Shown here: positions 45,060 to 53,024 of the stretch, in pieces | How positions within the stretch are numbered: the stretch's first letter is position 1 | How the letters are laid out: every line of letters begins with the position of its first letter | Assembly: GCA_016868355.1 (NCBI GenBank) | Contig: VGHB01000003.1 | Span: 124,001 to 188,000, forward strand | Length of the DNA stretch: 64,000 nucleotides | Reading direction: 5' to 3' | Origin: Betaproteobacteria bacterium | GTDB taxonomy: Bacteria; Pseudomonadota; Gammaproteobacteria; Burkholderiales; Burkholderiaceae_C | Program-made: the position numbers and the translations under genes | Notes under the pieces: model-generated | Databases searched by the model: none | Told to the model about the DNA's origin: nothing | The model's input: only the letters and a program-made list of their open reading frames with translations

Positions 45060-45698
45060 ATGATTCCCACCATGCTCGAGCCCCGCATTCAGCAGCAGTT
45101 TTACGATACCGCCGACGGCTTGGTGCAGGCAGCCGAAAGCCTGACCCGCCCGGTGGCTGCTGCGGTGGAACTGCTGCTGGCGGCGGTGACCGGTGGGGGC
45201 AAGTTACTGGTGGTGGGAACCGGCTCGGCACAAGCCGATGCTCTGTACGCCGCTGCCTTGTTCATGGGGGGTGCTGAACGCCTCCGCCCTGGCCTGCCCG
45301 CCTTGACCCTGGGTGCTGACCCGGCTGTGAACGCCGCGCTGACTCAGGCCGCTGGCGGCGGCGCCGCAGATCCGGCGGCGGTGATGGCGCGCCAGGTGCA
45401 TGCCCTGGGGCTTCCGGGGGACGTGCTGGTGGTTTTCGAGGGCCCGGCCGCCAATGCCGTACCCCAGGCTTTGGGACCACTCATCGAAGCGGCCCACGAC
45501 CGCGAGCTCTCAGTCGTGCTGTGGACGGCGGCTGCGCGCGAGGCGCCGCTGTCGCCCAGTGCGGAACTGCTGACCGATATCGACATCCATATCCCCGTGC
45601 GCGCCGACCGCCTCGCCCAGGCCGGTACCCTGTACCGGTTGGCTTGGCTGGCCCTGGTCGACGCGCTCGATCTGCAACTGCTCGGAGAAACCGAATGA
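45060..45698 (+). CDS. Diverged SIS-domain protein (DiaA/GmhA-like)
   Basis: A 212-residue SIS-domain protein at the position where DiaA-like proteins occur between yraN and the BON lipoprotein gene. It starts MLEPRIQQQFYDTADGLVQAAESL (from the second ATG, 45072), as in DiaA. Normal DiaA/GmhA have a sugar-phosphate loop close to GNGGSASDA and a STSGNS turn; here these read VGTGSAQADA (about 52-61) and FEGPAAN (126-132). Phosphosugar binding is therefore probably lost while the fold is kept. DiaA promotes DnaA assembly at oriC as a tetramer, a function not needing catalysis. Its stop overlaps the next ATG (ATGA). Confidence 0.78.
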   Translation: MIPTMLEPRIQQQFYDTADGLVQAAESLTRPVAAAVELLLAAVTGGGKLLVVGTGSAQADALYAAALFMGGAERLRPGLPALTLGADPAVNAALTQAAGGGAADPAAVMARQVHALGLPGDVLVVFEGPAANAVPQALGPLIEAAHDRELSVVLWTAAAREAPLSPSAELLTDIDIHIPVRADRLAQAGTLYRLAWLALVDALDLQLLGETE

Positions 45699-46360
45699 CC
45701 TCGTCAATATGCCCCTTCAGCGTGAAGCCCTTGGTGGGCACTTGGGGCCGCTGCGCCCTGCTGGCCGCATCGGTGGCCTCGACCTTGGCCCTGCAGGGCT
45801 GCGAGGTGTTGGCCATCGGCGCTGTGGCGGGCGGCTCGGCCGTGGTGGCTGTGGACCGCCGCACCACTGGCATTCAGCTGGAGGACAAAACCATCGAGAT
45901 CAAGGTGGGCCAGCGCGCCAAGGAGGTGGTGGGCGACAAGGGTAACGTCAACGCCAATGCCTACAACCGCGCGGTGTTGCTGACCGGCGAAGTGCCCAGC
46001 GAGGCCGCCCGCGCCGCCATCGAGCGGGCCGCCGCGGCGGTGGAAAACGTCAAGGGCGTGGTCAATGAACTCACCGTGGGCTTTCCCTCAGCCCTGACCG
46101 CGCGGGCTTCAGACGGCATCATCGCGGGCAAGATCCGCGCGAAGTTCATCGAGGCAGCCGACCTCTCGGCCTCGGCCTTCAAGATCACGGTTGAAGGCGG
46201 CGTGGTGTATCTGATGGGAATGGTGTCCGAAGCGGAAAGCCGCCGCGCTACCCAACTGGCCGCCAGTGTTTCGGGCGTGAAGAAGGTGGTGCGCGTGTTC
46301 GAGATGATCAGCGCCGAAGAGGTGATACGGCTGCGCTCCAAGGCCACCGGTACGCGCTGA
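45695..46360 (+). CDS. BON-domain outer-membrane lipoprotein (DolP/YraP-like)
   Basis: A 221-residue lipoprotein. The signal ends in LALQGC, giving lipidated C36. Two BON domains follow: residues about 70-135 (EIKVGQRAKEVVGDKGNVNANAYNRAVLLTGEVPSEAARAAIERAAAAVENVKGVVNELTVG) and about 145-205 (IAGKIRAKFIEAADLSASAFKITVEGGVVYLMGMVSEAESRRATQLAASVSGVKKVVRVFEMI). DolP binds anionic phospholipid and supports outer-membrane integrity and the BAM complex. ATG 45695 overlaps the SIS gene stop, completing the yraN-SIS-BON series. Confidence 0.9.
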   Translation: MTSSICPFSVKPLVGTWGRCALLAASVASTLALQGCEVLAIGAVAGGSAVVAVDRRTTGIQLEDKTIEIKVGQRAKEVVGDKGNVNANAYNRAVLLTGEVPSEAARAAIERAAAAVENVKGVVNELTVGFPSALTARASDGIIAGKIRAKFIEAADLSASAFKITVEGGVVYLMGMVSEAESRRATQLAASVSGVKKVVRVFEMISAEEVIRLRSKATGTR

Positions 46361-46426
46361 GCCGCATGCACCGGCACTCTGGCACAACCCAGCCGATGGG
46401 TGGGTGCAAAGCGCCTACCCACGCCG

Positions 46427-47329
46427 TCACGTCAGCCGCTTGATCAGGCTGGAGGTATCCCAGCGCTGGCCCCCCATGGCCTGCACATCCGCGTAGAACT
46501 GGTCGACCAATGCGGCTACCGGCAGCTTGGCGCCGTTGTGCCGGGCCTCTTCCAGGCAAAGGCCCAGGTCTTTACGCATCCAGTCCACTGCAAAGCCGAA
46601 GTCGAAGCGGTCTTCCACCATCGTCGGGCCGCGGTTGTCCATCTGCCAGCTTTGCGCTGCGCCTTTGCCGATGACCTGCAGCACCAGGCGCATGTCCAGA
46701 CCGGCACGTTGGCCAAAGGCGATGCCTTCGCTGAGGCCCTGCACCAGGCCGGCGATGCAGATCTGGTTGACCATCTTGGCCAATTGGCCCGCACCGCTGT
46801 CGCCTACGCGGGTCACCGCGCGTGAAAACGCCATCGTCACCGGTTTGATGGCGTCGAAGGCGGCCTGCTCGCCGCCACACATCACGGTTAGCAGGCCGTT
46901 GACAGCACCAGCTTGCCCACCCGATACCGGCGCATCCACGAAGTGCAGGCCTTGGGTGCGCGCCTGTTCCCACAGGCCGCGGGCCACGTTGGCCGAAGCG
47001 GTCGTGTGGTCCACGAACACCGCACCGGGCTCCATGCCAGCAAAGGCACCGTCAGGGCCCAGCGTGATGGAGCGCAAATCGTCGTCGTTGCCCACGCAGG
47101 CGTAGACGATGGCGGCCCCTCGGGCTGCCAAGGCCGGCGTGGCAGCAGTGGCTGCGCCGAACTCGGCCGCCCAGGCCTGCGCTTTGGCGGCGGTACGGTT
47201 GTAGACGGTGACGTGGTGGCCCGCGCGCACCAGGTGGCCCGCCATGGGCAGGCCCATCACGCCCAGGCCCAGAAAGGCCACGCGTTGCGGGGGGAGGCAC
47301 TCGTAGGTTTTGGGGCCGATGCTGCTCAT
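46427..47329 (-). CDS. Beta-hydroxyacid dehydrogenase (tartronate semialdehyde reductase/3-hydroxyisobutyrate dehydrogenase-like)
   Basis: A 300-residue NAD(P)-dependent beta-hydroxyacid dehydrogenase. Motifs: cofactor loop VAFLGLGVMGLPMAGHL (about 17-33), substrate loop FVDAPVSGGQAGAVNGLLTVMCGG, and catalytic lysine region GAGQLAKMVNQICIAGLVQGLSEG. It reduces or oxidises a short 3-hydroxy acid such as glycerate/tartronate semialdehyde, 3-hydroxyisobutyrate or a succinic semialdehyde. The ATG at 47329 shares a base with the stop of the PilT-like gene (TGATG), so the two are coupled although functionally unrelated. Confidence 0.87.
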   Translation of the reverse strand: MSSIGPKTYECLPPQRVAFLGLGVMGLPMAGHLVRAGHHVTVYNRTAAKAQAWAAEFGAATAATPALAARGAAIVYACVGNDDDLRSITLGPDGAFAGMEPGAVFVDHTTASANVARGLWEQARTQGLHFVDAPVSGGQAGAVNGLLTVMCGGEQAAFDAIKPVTMAFSRAVTRVGDSGAGQLAKMVNQICIAGLVQGLSEGIAFGQRAGLDMRLVLQVIGKGAAQSWQMDNRGPTMVEDRFDFGFAVDWMRKDLGLCLEEARHNGAKLPVAALVDQFYADVQAMGGQRWDTSSLIKRLT

Positions 47330-48366
47330 CACAAATTCTCCGGAAATCGGGCCAAGCTGCGGGCGTACTGCGGGCTGATGTGGCCGCTGCGCAGCAATTG
47401 GCTCAGGTGTTGGTCCAGGGTTTGCATGCCCTGGCTGAGGCCGGATTGCATCACGGAAACCAACTGTGCAGCCTTGCCCTCGCGAATCAGGTGGGCGACG
47501 GCCGGGGTACCCACGAGCACCTCCCAGGCGGCCATGCGACCCTGGCCATCGGCGGTCTTGCACAGCACTTGGTACACCACACCCCGAAGCGACTCTGACA
47601 GCAGGGCCCGAACCCAGGCCTTTTCCACGGCATCAAAGCCATCGACCATGCGGTCTATCGCCTGTGCCGCACTGCTGGCGTGCAGCGTAGCCAACACCAG
47701 GTGGCCGGTTTCAGCCGCACTGAGGGCCAGGCGTATCGAATCGCTGTCTCGCAGCTCGCCCAGGGCAATCACATCGGGGTCTTCGCGCATGGCCGAGCGC
47801 AGGGCCGCTTCGTAGCTGATGGTGTGGGTGTGGACCTCGCGTTGGTTGACCAAGCTGAGCCGGCTCTCATGGATGAACTCGATCGGGTCTTCGATGGTCA
47901 GGATGTGGCCGCGGTGGCCGCGGTTACGATGGTCGATCATGGCCGCCAGGGTGGTGCTCTTGCCCGACCCGGTGGAGCCCGCCACCAGCACCAGACCGTG
48001 TGGCCGCAATGCCAGGTCGGCCAGCGCCGGCGGGGCCTGAAGGCTGTGCAGGCTGCGGATGGCCGAGGGCACCAGGCGAAGGACGGCTGCGGGCCCAGCG
48101 CGCTGGGAGAACAGATGGACCCGACACCGCGCCAAGCCGCCGACCTCGCAGCTGAAGTCCAGGTCGTGCAGGGCTTGAGCCCGAATCTGCGGGGCTGCGC
48201 CGAGCAGGGGCTGCAGCAGGGCCTGCACGGCCTCTTGCCCCACGGCGGACTCGCCAAGGTTGCGCAGGTCGCCGTGCACCCGCAGCATCGGAGGGCGCCC
48301 GGCGGCTAGGTGCAGGTCGGAGGCGCCCTGGCGCAGGGCTTCGTGCAGAAGGGCGGTGATGTCCAT
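47329..48366 (-). CDS. PilT/PilU-type twitching ATPase
   Basis: A 345-residue type IV pilus retraction ATPase-like protein. It shows the N-terminal LLHEALRQGASDLHLAAGRPPMLRVHGDLRNL, Walker A GSTGSGKST (130-138), ILTIEDPIEFIHESRLSLVNQREVHTHTISYEAALRSAMREDPDVIALGELRDSDSIRLALSAAETGHLVLATLHA (Asp box, Walker B, His box) and a C-terminal TLDQHLSQLLRSGHISPQYA. PilT proteins disassemble pilins at the inner membrane. The final Walker B context reads GELRD rather than GEMRD, as in some accessory paralogues. In many relatives a pilT gene lies next to a yggS gene, which is divergent here at 48427. Confidence 0.9.
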   Translation of the reverse strand: MDITALLHEALRQGASDLHLAAGRPPMLRVHGDLRNLGESAVGQEAVQALLQPLLGAAPQIRAQALHDLDFSCEVGGLARCRVHLFSQRAGPAAVLRLVPSAIRSLHSLQAPPALADLALRPHGLVLVAGSTGSGKSTTLAAMIDHRNRGHRGHILTIEDPIEFIHESRLSLVNQREVHTHTISYEAALRSAMREDPDVIALGELRDSDSIRLALSAAETGHLVLATLHASSAAQAIDRMVDGFDAVEKAWVRALLSESLRGVVYQVLCKTADGQGRMAAWEVLVGTPAVAHLIREGKAAQLVSVMQSGLSQGMQTLDQHLSQLLRSGHISPQYARSLARFPENL

Positions 48367-48426
48367 GGGCCGTACGCGGTGGGGCTGCGGTGCGGAGCGG
48401 TGCCGCTGCGGTACGCTCGATTCATT

Positions 48427-49173
48427 ATGGAAACCATCTCCGAGTCGCTGGCCCACACCCAGGGGCGGATTGCGAGGGCATGCCAGGCCTGTGGTCGGCC
48501 CCCCGGCGAGGTCACCTTGTTGGCGGTGGGCAAAACCAAACCCTGGGAGGCCATCGCCCAGGCGGCGGCCGCCGGACAGCGGAACTTTGGTGAAAACTAC
48601 GTGCAAGAGGGTGTTGACAAGATCGCCCAGTGGCAGGCGCAGCGTGACAGCGCACCCGGTGATGCGGCTGGTGGTTTGCAAGGCCTGCAGTGGCACCTCA
48701 TCGGCCCCTTGCAAAGCAACAAGACCCGAGTGGTGGCGCAGCACTTTGATTGGGTGCACAGCATCGACCGCTTGAAGATTGCGCAGCGCCTGTCTGAGCA
48801 GCGGCCTGCTGAACTGCCGCCTCTGCAGGTGTGTCTGCAGGTGAACATCAGCGGGCAGTCCAGCAAGTCGGGCGTGGCGCCGGCCCAGGCCTTGGCCCTG
48901 GCCCAGGCCGTGCAGGCCCTGCCGCGTCTGCGCCTGCGGGGCCTGATGTCCGTCCCCGAGCCGGCCGATGACGAGGTGGCCCGCCGCGCGCCACACCGTG
49001 CCTTGCGTGAACTGCGCGACGAACTGCAGCGGAGGGACCCCCGCCTACAGCTGCCGGTTTTGAGCATGGGCATGAGCGATGATCTGGAAGCGGCCATCGC
49101 CGAAGGCGCCACCTTGGTGCGCATCGGAACGGCCATCTTTGGCAGCAGGACCACGGCGCATGCACCGAACTGA
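48427..49173 (+). CDS. YggS family PLP homeostasis protein
   Basis: A 248-residue single-domain PLP-binding TIM-barrel protein. The lysine that binds PLP is in LLAVGKTKPWEAI; GQRNFGENYVQEGVDKI, WHLIGPLQSNKTR, VHSIDRLKIAQRL, CLQVNISGQSSKSGV, LRGLMSVP and LSMGMSDDLEAAIAEGATLVRIGTAIFG complete the family pattern. It regulates free PLP and amino-acid/keto-acid balance. It is often near proC, which here is 1.1 kb downstream beyond arginase. ATG 48427 is 60 bases from the divergent pilT-like start. Its end overlaps the arginase start by 14 bases. Confidence 0.93.
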   Translation: METISESLAHTQGRIARACQACGRPPGEVTLLAVGKTKPWEAIAQAAAAGQRNFGENYVQEGVDKIAQWQAQRDSAPGDAAGGLQGLQWHLIGPLQSNKTRVVAQHFDWVHSIDRLKIAQRLSEQRPAELPPLQVCLQVNISGQSSKSGVAPAQALALAQAVQALPRLRLRGLMSVPEPADDEVARRAPHRALRELRDELQRRDPRLQLPVLSMGMSDDLEAAIAEGATLVRIGTAIFGSRTTAHAPN

Positions 49174-50089
49174 AGCGGTTTTGATCGGCGCGCCCACCGA
49201 TGTGGGCGCCAGCACCCGAGGTGCTTCGATGGGCCCCGAGGCCCTGCGAGTGGCAGGGCTGGAGCCAGCGCTGAGGGCGCGCGGCCTGTCGGTTTGCGAC
49301 CTGGGCAACCTTCAGGGTCCGTCCAACCCCTGGCAACCCGCGCAGGGCGGCTACCGCCACATGCCGCAAGTGCTGGCCTGGAACCTGGCGTTGCACGCTG
49401 CGGTGGCCCAAACCCTGCAGGCCGGCTCGCTGCCCATCGTCTTGGGCGGCGACCATTGCCTGGGCATTGGCAGCATCAGCGCGGTGGCACGCCATTGCCG
49501 CCAACAGGGCCGCAAGCTTCGCGTGCTGTGGCTGGATGCGCATGCCGACTTCAACACCCCCGACCTGACCCCCAGCGGCAACCTACACGGCATGCCGATG
49601 GCGGTGCTGTGTGGCCACGGCCCGGCTGAATTGGTGGGCCTGGGCGGCTTCAGCGCACAGGACCCCGCACTCAAGCCGCGTTGGGTGCGCCAAATCGGGA
49701 TTCGCAGCGTGGACTTGGGTGAGAAGCAGTTCGTGCATGAGCAGGGGCTGGAGGTCTTCGACATGCGCTTCATTGACGAAATGGGCATGCGCCACGCCAT
49801 GGAGCTGGCCTTGGCCACCCTGGACGAACACACCCACCTGCACGTGAGCTTCGATGTGGACTTTCTGGACCCTGAGATTGCACCCGGTGTGGCCACCACC
49901 GTACCAGGCGGGCCCACCTACCGCGAAGCCCAGTTGTGCATGGAGATGATCGCCGACACCGGGCGGCTGGCCAGCCTGGACATCATGGAACTCAACCCGG
50001 CGCTGGATGTGCGCAACAAGACCGCCGAGCTGGCGGTGGACCTGGTGGAAAGCCTGTTCGGCAAAAGCACCCTGATGCGAAAGAGCTGA
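49160..50089 (+). CDS. Arginase
   Basis: A 309-residue manganese ureohydrolase hydrolysing L-arginine to ornithine and urea. Metal motifs are all present: GGDHCLG, WLDAHADFNTPDLTPSGNLHGMPMAVLCG and HVSFDVDFLDP; the NTP..TPSGNLHGMP segment identifies arginase rather than agmatinase. SLDIMELNPALDVRNKTAELAVDLVESLFGK closes the domain. ATG 49160 lies inside yggS (14-base overlap), in another frame. A proC gene downstream could take the product on toward proline only through further enzymes not seen here. The stop overlaps a micro-ORF. Confidence 0.92.
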   Translation: MHRTEAVLIGAPTDVGASTRGASMGPEALRVAGLEPALRARGLSVCDLGNLQGPSNPWQPAQGGYRHMPQVLAWNLALHAAVAQTLQAGSLPIVLGGDHCLGIGSISAVARHCRQQGRKLRVLWLDAHADFNTPDLTPSGNLHGMPMAVLCGHGPAELVGLGGFSAQDPALKPRWVRQIGIRSVDLGEKQFVHEQGLEVFDMRFIDEMGMRHAMELALATLDEHTHLHVSFDVDFLDPEIAPGVATTVPGGPTYREAQLCMEMIADTGRLASLDIMELNPALDVRNKTAELAVDLVESLFGKSTLMRKS

Positions 50090-50262
50090 TGTGGACCTCT
50101 CCTGACGAGCCGTTGGTGGGCGTGGGCGAGTGCCGCGACCCAGCCGACCACGTACCGGTGGTGCGCCGCGATGCGCAGGCCGTGTGTGATCTTTTGGGCC
50201 TGCACCCACAGGTGCCCGCAGAAGCCGTTGTGCTGGGCAATGGCAGCGGCTTTCCCGCCTGA
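50089..50262 (+). CDS. Hypothetical 57-residue protein coupled to arginase
   Basis: The ATG at 50089 shares a base with the arginase stop (TGATG). The frame encodes 57 residues (MWTSPDEPLVGVGECRDPA ... NGSGFPA) with an even acidic/basic mix, two cysteines and no signal or membrane segment. I do not recognise it. Placement and spacing (46 bases to proC) favour a real, translationally coupled gene, but chance cannot be excluded. Confidence 0.42.
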   Translation: MWTSPDEPLVGVGECRDPADHVPVVRRDAQAVCDLLGLHPQVPAEAVVLGNGSGFPA

Positions 50263-50307
50263 TCGGATACCGCCCATCGCCTTGGGGCCACCCTACACTC
50301 CGGCTTG

Positions 50308-51147
50308 ATGAACGCGCAGAACCAACCGACCGGCCACACCCGCACCATCGCCTTCATCGGCGGCGGCAACATGGCCAGTGCCCTGATCGGCGGGCTGCTG
50401 CACAGCGGAACTGCCGCTGCCAGCCTGTTGGTGGTGGAGCCCTTGCCCGAGCAGCGCTGTGCTCTGCAGGATCGGTTTGGTGTGTGCGCACAGGCGGCAG
50501 CGGACGACGCGCTGGCCCGCGCCTCGGTGGTGGTGTGGGCGGTCAAGCCCCAGTTGTTTCGCCAGGCTGCAGCGCCCTGCGCCACTTTCGTTGGCGGCGC
50601 GCTGCAGCTCAGCGTGATGGCCGGCATTCGCTGTGCTGCACTGGAGGCGGCCAGCGGCAGCGCTCGCATCGTGCGGGCCATGCCCAACACGCCGGCGCTC
50701 ATTGGCCAAGGCATGGCGGGCCTGTATGCGCGGCCTTCGGTGGCGCCCGACGAGCGCGAGCTGGTCGAGCGTTTGTTTGCGCCCACCGGCCGCAGCGTGT
50801 GGGTTCAGCAGGAGGCTGATCTTGATGCGGTGACGGCCTTGTCGGGCTCGGGGCCGGCCTATGGTTTCTATTTGATCGAAGCAATGGTGGAGGCTGCTCA
50901 GCGCATGGGCCTTGACGAGGCCCAGGGGCGCGAGATGGCGATCCAGACGGTCTTGGGTGCGGCCATGCTGGCCCAGCAATCGGCCTTGTCTCCAGCTGAG
51001 CTGCGTGCTCAAGTCACCTCCAAGGGCGGCACCACCCACGCGGCCTTGACGTCGATGCAAGCCGACGGGGTGCAAGAGGCCATTGTGCGGGCCCTTCTGG
51101 CGGCCCAAGCCCGCGCGCGGGAATTGGGCGATGCTTTTGGCGCCTAA
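50308..51147 (+). CDS. proC: Pyrroline-5-carboxylate reductase
   Basis: A 279-residue ProC, last step of proline biosynthesis using NAD(P)H. The Rossmann start TIAFIGGGNMASALIGGL (GGGNMA at 18-23), VVWAVKPQLF, IVRAMPNTPALIGQGMAGLYA, and the substrate-binding DAVTALSGSGPAYGFYLIEAMVEAAQRMGL with the closing VTSKGGTTHAALTSMQADGVQEAIVRAL are complete. ATG 50308 is preferred to the TTG at 50305. It follows yggS and arginase and converges with ubiA. Confidence 0.95.
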   Translation: MNAQNQPTGHTRTIAFIGGGNMASALIGGLLHSGTAAASLLVVEPLPEQRCALQDRFGVCAQAAADDALARASVVVWAVKPQLFRQAAAPCATFVGGALQLSVMAGIRCAALEAASGSARIVRAMPNTPALIGQGMAGLYARPSVAPDERELVERLFAPTGRSVWVQQEADLDAVTALSGSGPAYGFYLIEAMVEAAQRMGLDEAQGREMAIQTVLGAAMLAQQSALSPAELRAQVTSKGGTTHAALTSMQADGVQEAIVRALLAAQARARELGDAFGA

Positions 51148-51170
51148 GTTCCCCTGCGAGCAAGCTCCGA

Positions 51171-52067
51171 TCAGCGACCGCGCAGCGCCAAGTCCAGCAC
51201 GGTACCGACAAACACCGTAAAGCCCAACCAGTGGTTCAGCCGGAAGGCCTTGAAACACGCCTCACGGTTTCTGGTTTTGATCAGCGTGTAGTGCCAGGCC
51301 ACCTGCAACCCGGCGCCCACGATGCCCATCTGAAACCACAGCCCCAAGCCCATCCCCGTGCCCAGCCAGCTCCAGCTCCACAGGTGCACCAGGTAGAAGC
51401 CCATGACGGCGGCCACGTCATAACGGCCCAGTGTGATCGCTGAGGTTTTTATGCCGATCTTCAGGTCGTCGTCACGGTCCACCATGGCGTATTCGGTGTC
51501 GTAGGCCAAGACCCAAAACAAATTGGAAATCAAGAGCGCCCAAGCCTGCCAGGGGACAGCGTTCCCGATGGATGCCCAAGACCATTCGGGGCGGCCCAAA
51601 GCGGCGGCAAAGGCCATGGGAATGCCAAAGCTAAAGGCCACACCCAGCACCGCCTGCGGCATGCTCAGCACCCGCTTGGCATACGGGTACAAGACGGTGA
51701 CGGTCAAGGCCGGCGCGCACAGGGCAATGGTGGCGGGGTTGGTGGTCAGGGTCAGGGCGAAGGCAACCAGCGCCAGCCCGGCGCCCAACATCAGTGCCTC
51801 CTTGACCGACACTGCGCCGCTGGTCACTGGGCGCTGCGCGGTGCGCTTGACGTGCCGATCAAACTCACGGTCGGCCACATCGTTGACGCAGCAACCCGCG
51901 CTGCGCATGAGGATGGTGCCCAGCACGAACACCGCCAGCAGGTGCCAGCCGGGAAAGCCTTGCGCGGCAATCCACAGTGCGCTCATCGTGGGCCACAGCA
52001 GCAGCAGCCAACCCGCCGGCCGGTCCCAGCGGATGAGGGCGAGGTACAGGTTTAGACGGTGCGTCAC
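51171..52067 (-). CDS. ubiA: 4-hydroxybenzoate polyprenyltransferase UbiA
   Basis: A 298-residue multi-spanning prenyltransferase that attaches the polyprenyl chain to 4-hydroxybenzoate in ubiquinone synthesis. The first aspartate-rich motif is [31 protein letters not shown], and the second [53 protein letters not shown] at the start is typical. The chosen start is a GTG at 52067 ([11 protein letters not shown]); the frame stays open upstream but loses similarity. It is divergent from the DsrE-like gene, with a 43-base gap. Confidence 0.93.
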   Translation of the reverse strand: MTHRLNLYLALIRWDRPAGWLLLLWPTMSALWIAAQGFPGWHLLAVFVLGTILMRSAGCCVNDVADREFDRHVKRTAQRPVTSGAVSVKEALMLGAGLALVAFALTLTTNPATIALCAPALTVTVLYPYAKRVLSMPQAVLGVAFSFGIPMAFAAALGRPEWSWASIGNAVPWQAWALLISNLFWVLAYDTEYAMVDRDDDLKIGIKTSAITLGRYDVAAVMGFYLVHLWSWSWLGTGMGLGLWFQMGIVGAGLQVAWHYTLIKTRNREACFKAFRLNHWLGFTVFVGTVLDLALRGR

Positions 52068-52110
52068 GATCGGGACCAAAATGGCAACTCCAGCATTTCG
52101 AGGATACGTG

Positions 52111-52560
52111 ATGATGTTCCCTGCACGCACCGCCACCTTCGCCCTGCTTGCCGCCCTGGCCATGCCGATGCCCGCTGCGGCGCAAATGGCCGCACAAGGC
52201 CCCGACCGCGTGGTCTATCACATCGACAACGCCGCGCAGCAAGCTACCAAGGGCCTGCGCAACATCCGCAACCACCTGGATGTGGCGCCGGACACGCAGA
52301 TCGTGGTGGTCACGCACGCCGAGGGCGTGGACTTCTTGATGGAAGGAGCCAAGGATGAACGCAACCCAAACGTGGACTATGCCGCCTTGGTCGCGGCGCT
52401 GAAGGCCCGCAAGGTGCGCTTCGAGGCGTGTGAGATCACCTTGAGGAACCGCAACCTCAAGCGCGAGCAGTTCTCGATGGAGACCGAGTTCACGCCTTCA
52501 GGCGTGGTTCGCATTGGACGCTTGCAGGTGCGTGAGGGTTACGCCTACATCAAGCCCTGA
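52111..52560 (+). CDS. Periplasmic DsrE/F-like protein
   Basis: A 149-residue protein with a signal peptide ([23 protein letters not shown], cleavage near residue 25). The mature part [50 protein letters not shown], and [18 protein letters not shown], match the exported DsrE/DsrF-like family, which has one conserved cysteine (FEACEITL). Members act in sulfur-trafficking or remain uncharacterised. An AGGAT element precedes the ATG pair at 52111/52114. A DUF1232 gene follows 50 bases later. Confidence 0.8.
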   Translation: MMFPARTATFALLAALAMPMPAAAQMAAQGPDRVVYHIDNAAQQATKGLRNIRNHLDVAPDTQIVVVTHAEGVDFLMEGAKDERNPNVDYAALVAALKARKVRFEACEITLRNRNLKREQFSMETEFTPSGVVRIGRLQVREGYAYIKP

Positions 52561-52610
52561 GCCTTGCCTTGATCCGTATTCGCAAAGGCGTCCAACGCGG
52601 CTGGTCCTTC

Positions 52611-53006
52611 ATGAGCCAACTGATCGCGCGAGTGCGCCAAGCCGCCTGCGCCCTCAAGCATGACGGCCTCACGCTTTGGTATGCCCTTGGGTACCACGCC
52701 ACGCCTTGGTGGGTGCGGGCGCTGATTGTCTTGGTTGTGGGCTACGCACTGAGCCCCATAGACCTCATCCCGGATTTCATCCCCGTGCTTGGGCTGCTTG
52801 ACGACCTGATCCTGCTGCCCGGCCTGATTTGGTTGGCACTGCGCCTGTTGCCTGCGCCTGTGAAAGCTGCAGCAAGCGCCCGGCGCGAAGCGCATCTGGC
52901 TGCGCAGCAGCCCAAGGTGCGGCTGCGCTGGGCAGGCGCCTTGGTTATAGGCGTATGGGCTTTGGCGCTGGTGTTGTTGTGGCCGCTTTTCAAGCGCTGG
53001 GCCTAA
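52611..53006 (+). CDS. DUF1232 (YkvA-like) membrane protein
   Basis: A 131-residue protein. The DUF1232 core is TPWWVRALIVLVVGYALSPIDLIPDFIPVLGLLDDLILLPGLIWLALRLLP, whose YxLSPIDLIPDFIPVLGxLDD is diagnostic. A second hydrophobic segment near the C-terminus (ALVIGVWALALVLLWPLF) suggests a small inner-membrane protein. Function unknown. ATG 52611 is used; an in-frame TTG at 52569 would add 14 basic residues. Convergent with prfC. Confidence 0.85.
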   Translation: MSQLIARVRQAACALKHDGLTLWYALGYHATPWWVRALIVLVVGYALSPIDLIPDFIPVLGLLDDLILLPGLIWLALRLLPAPVKAAASARREAHLAAQQPKVRLRWAGALVIGVWALALVLLWPLFKRWA

Positions 53007-53024
53007 GCCGCGCCGCCCACCGGC

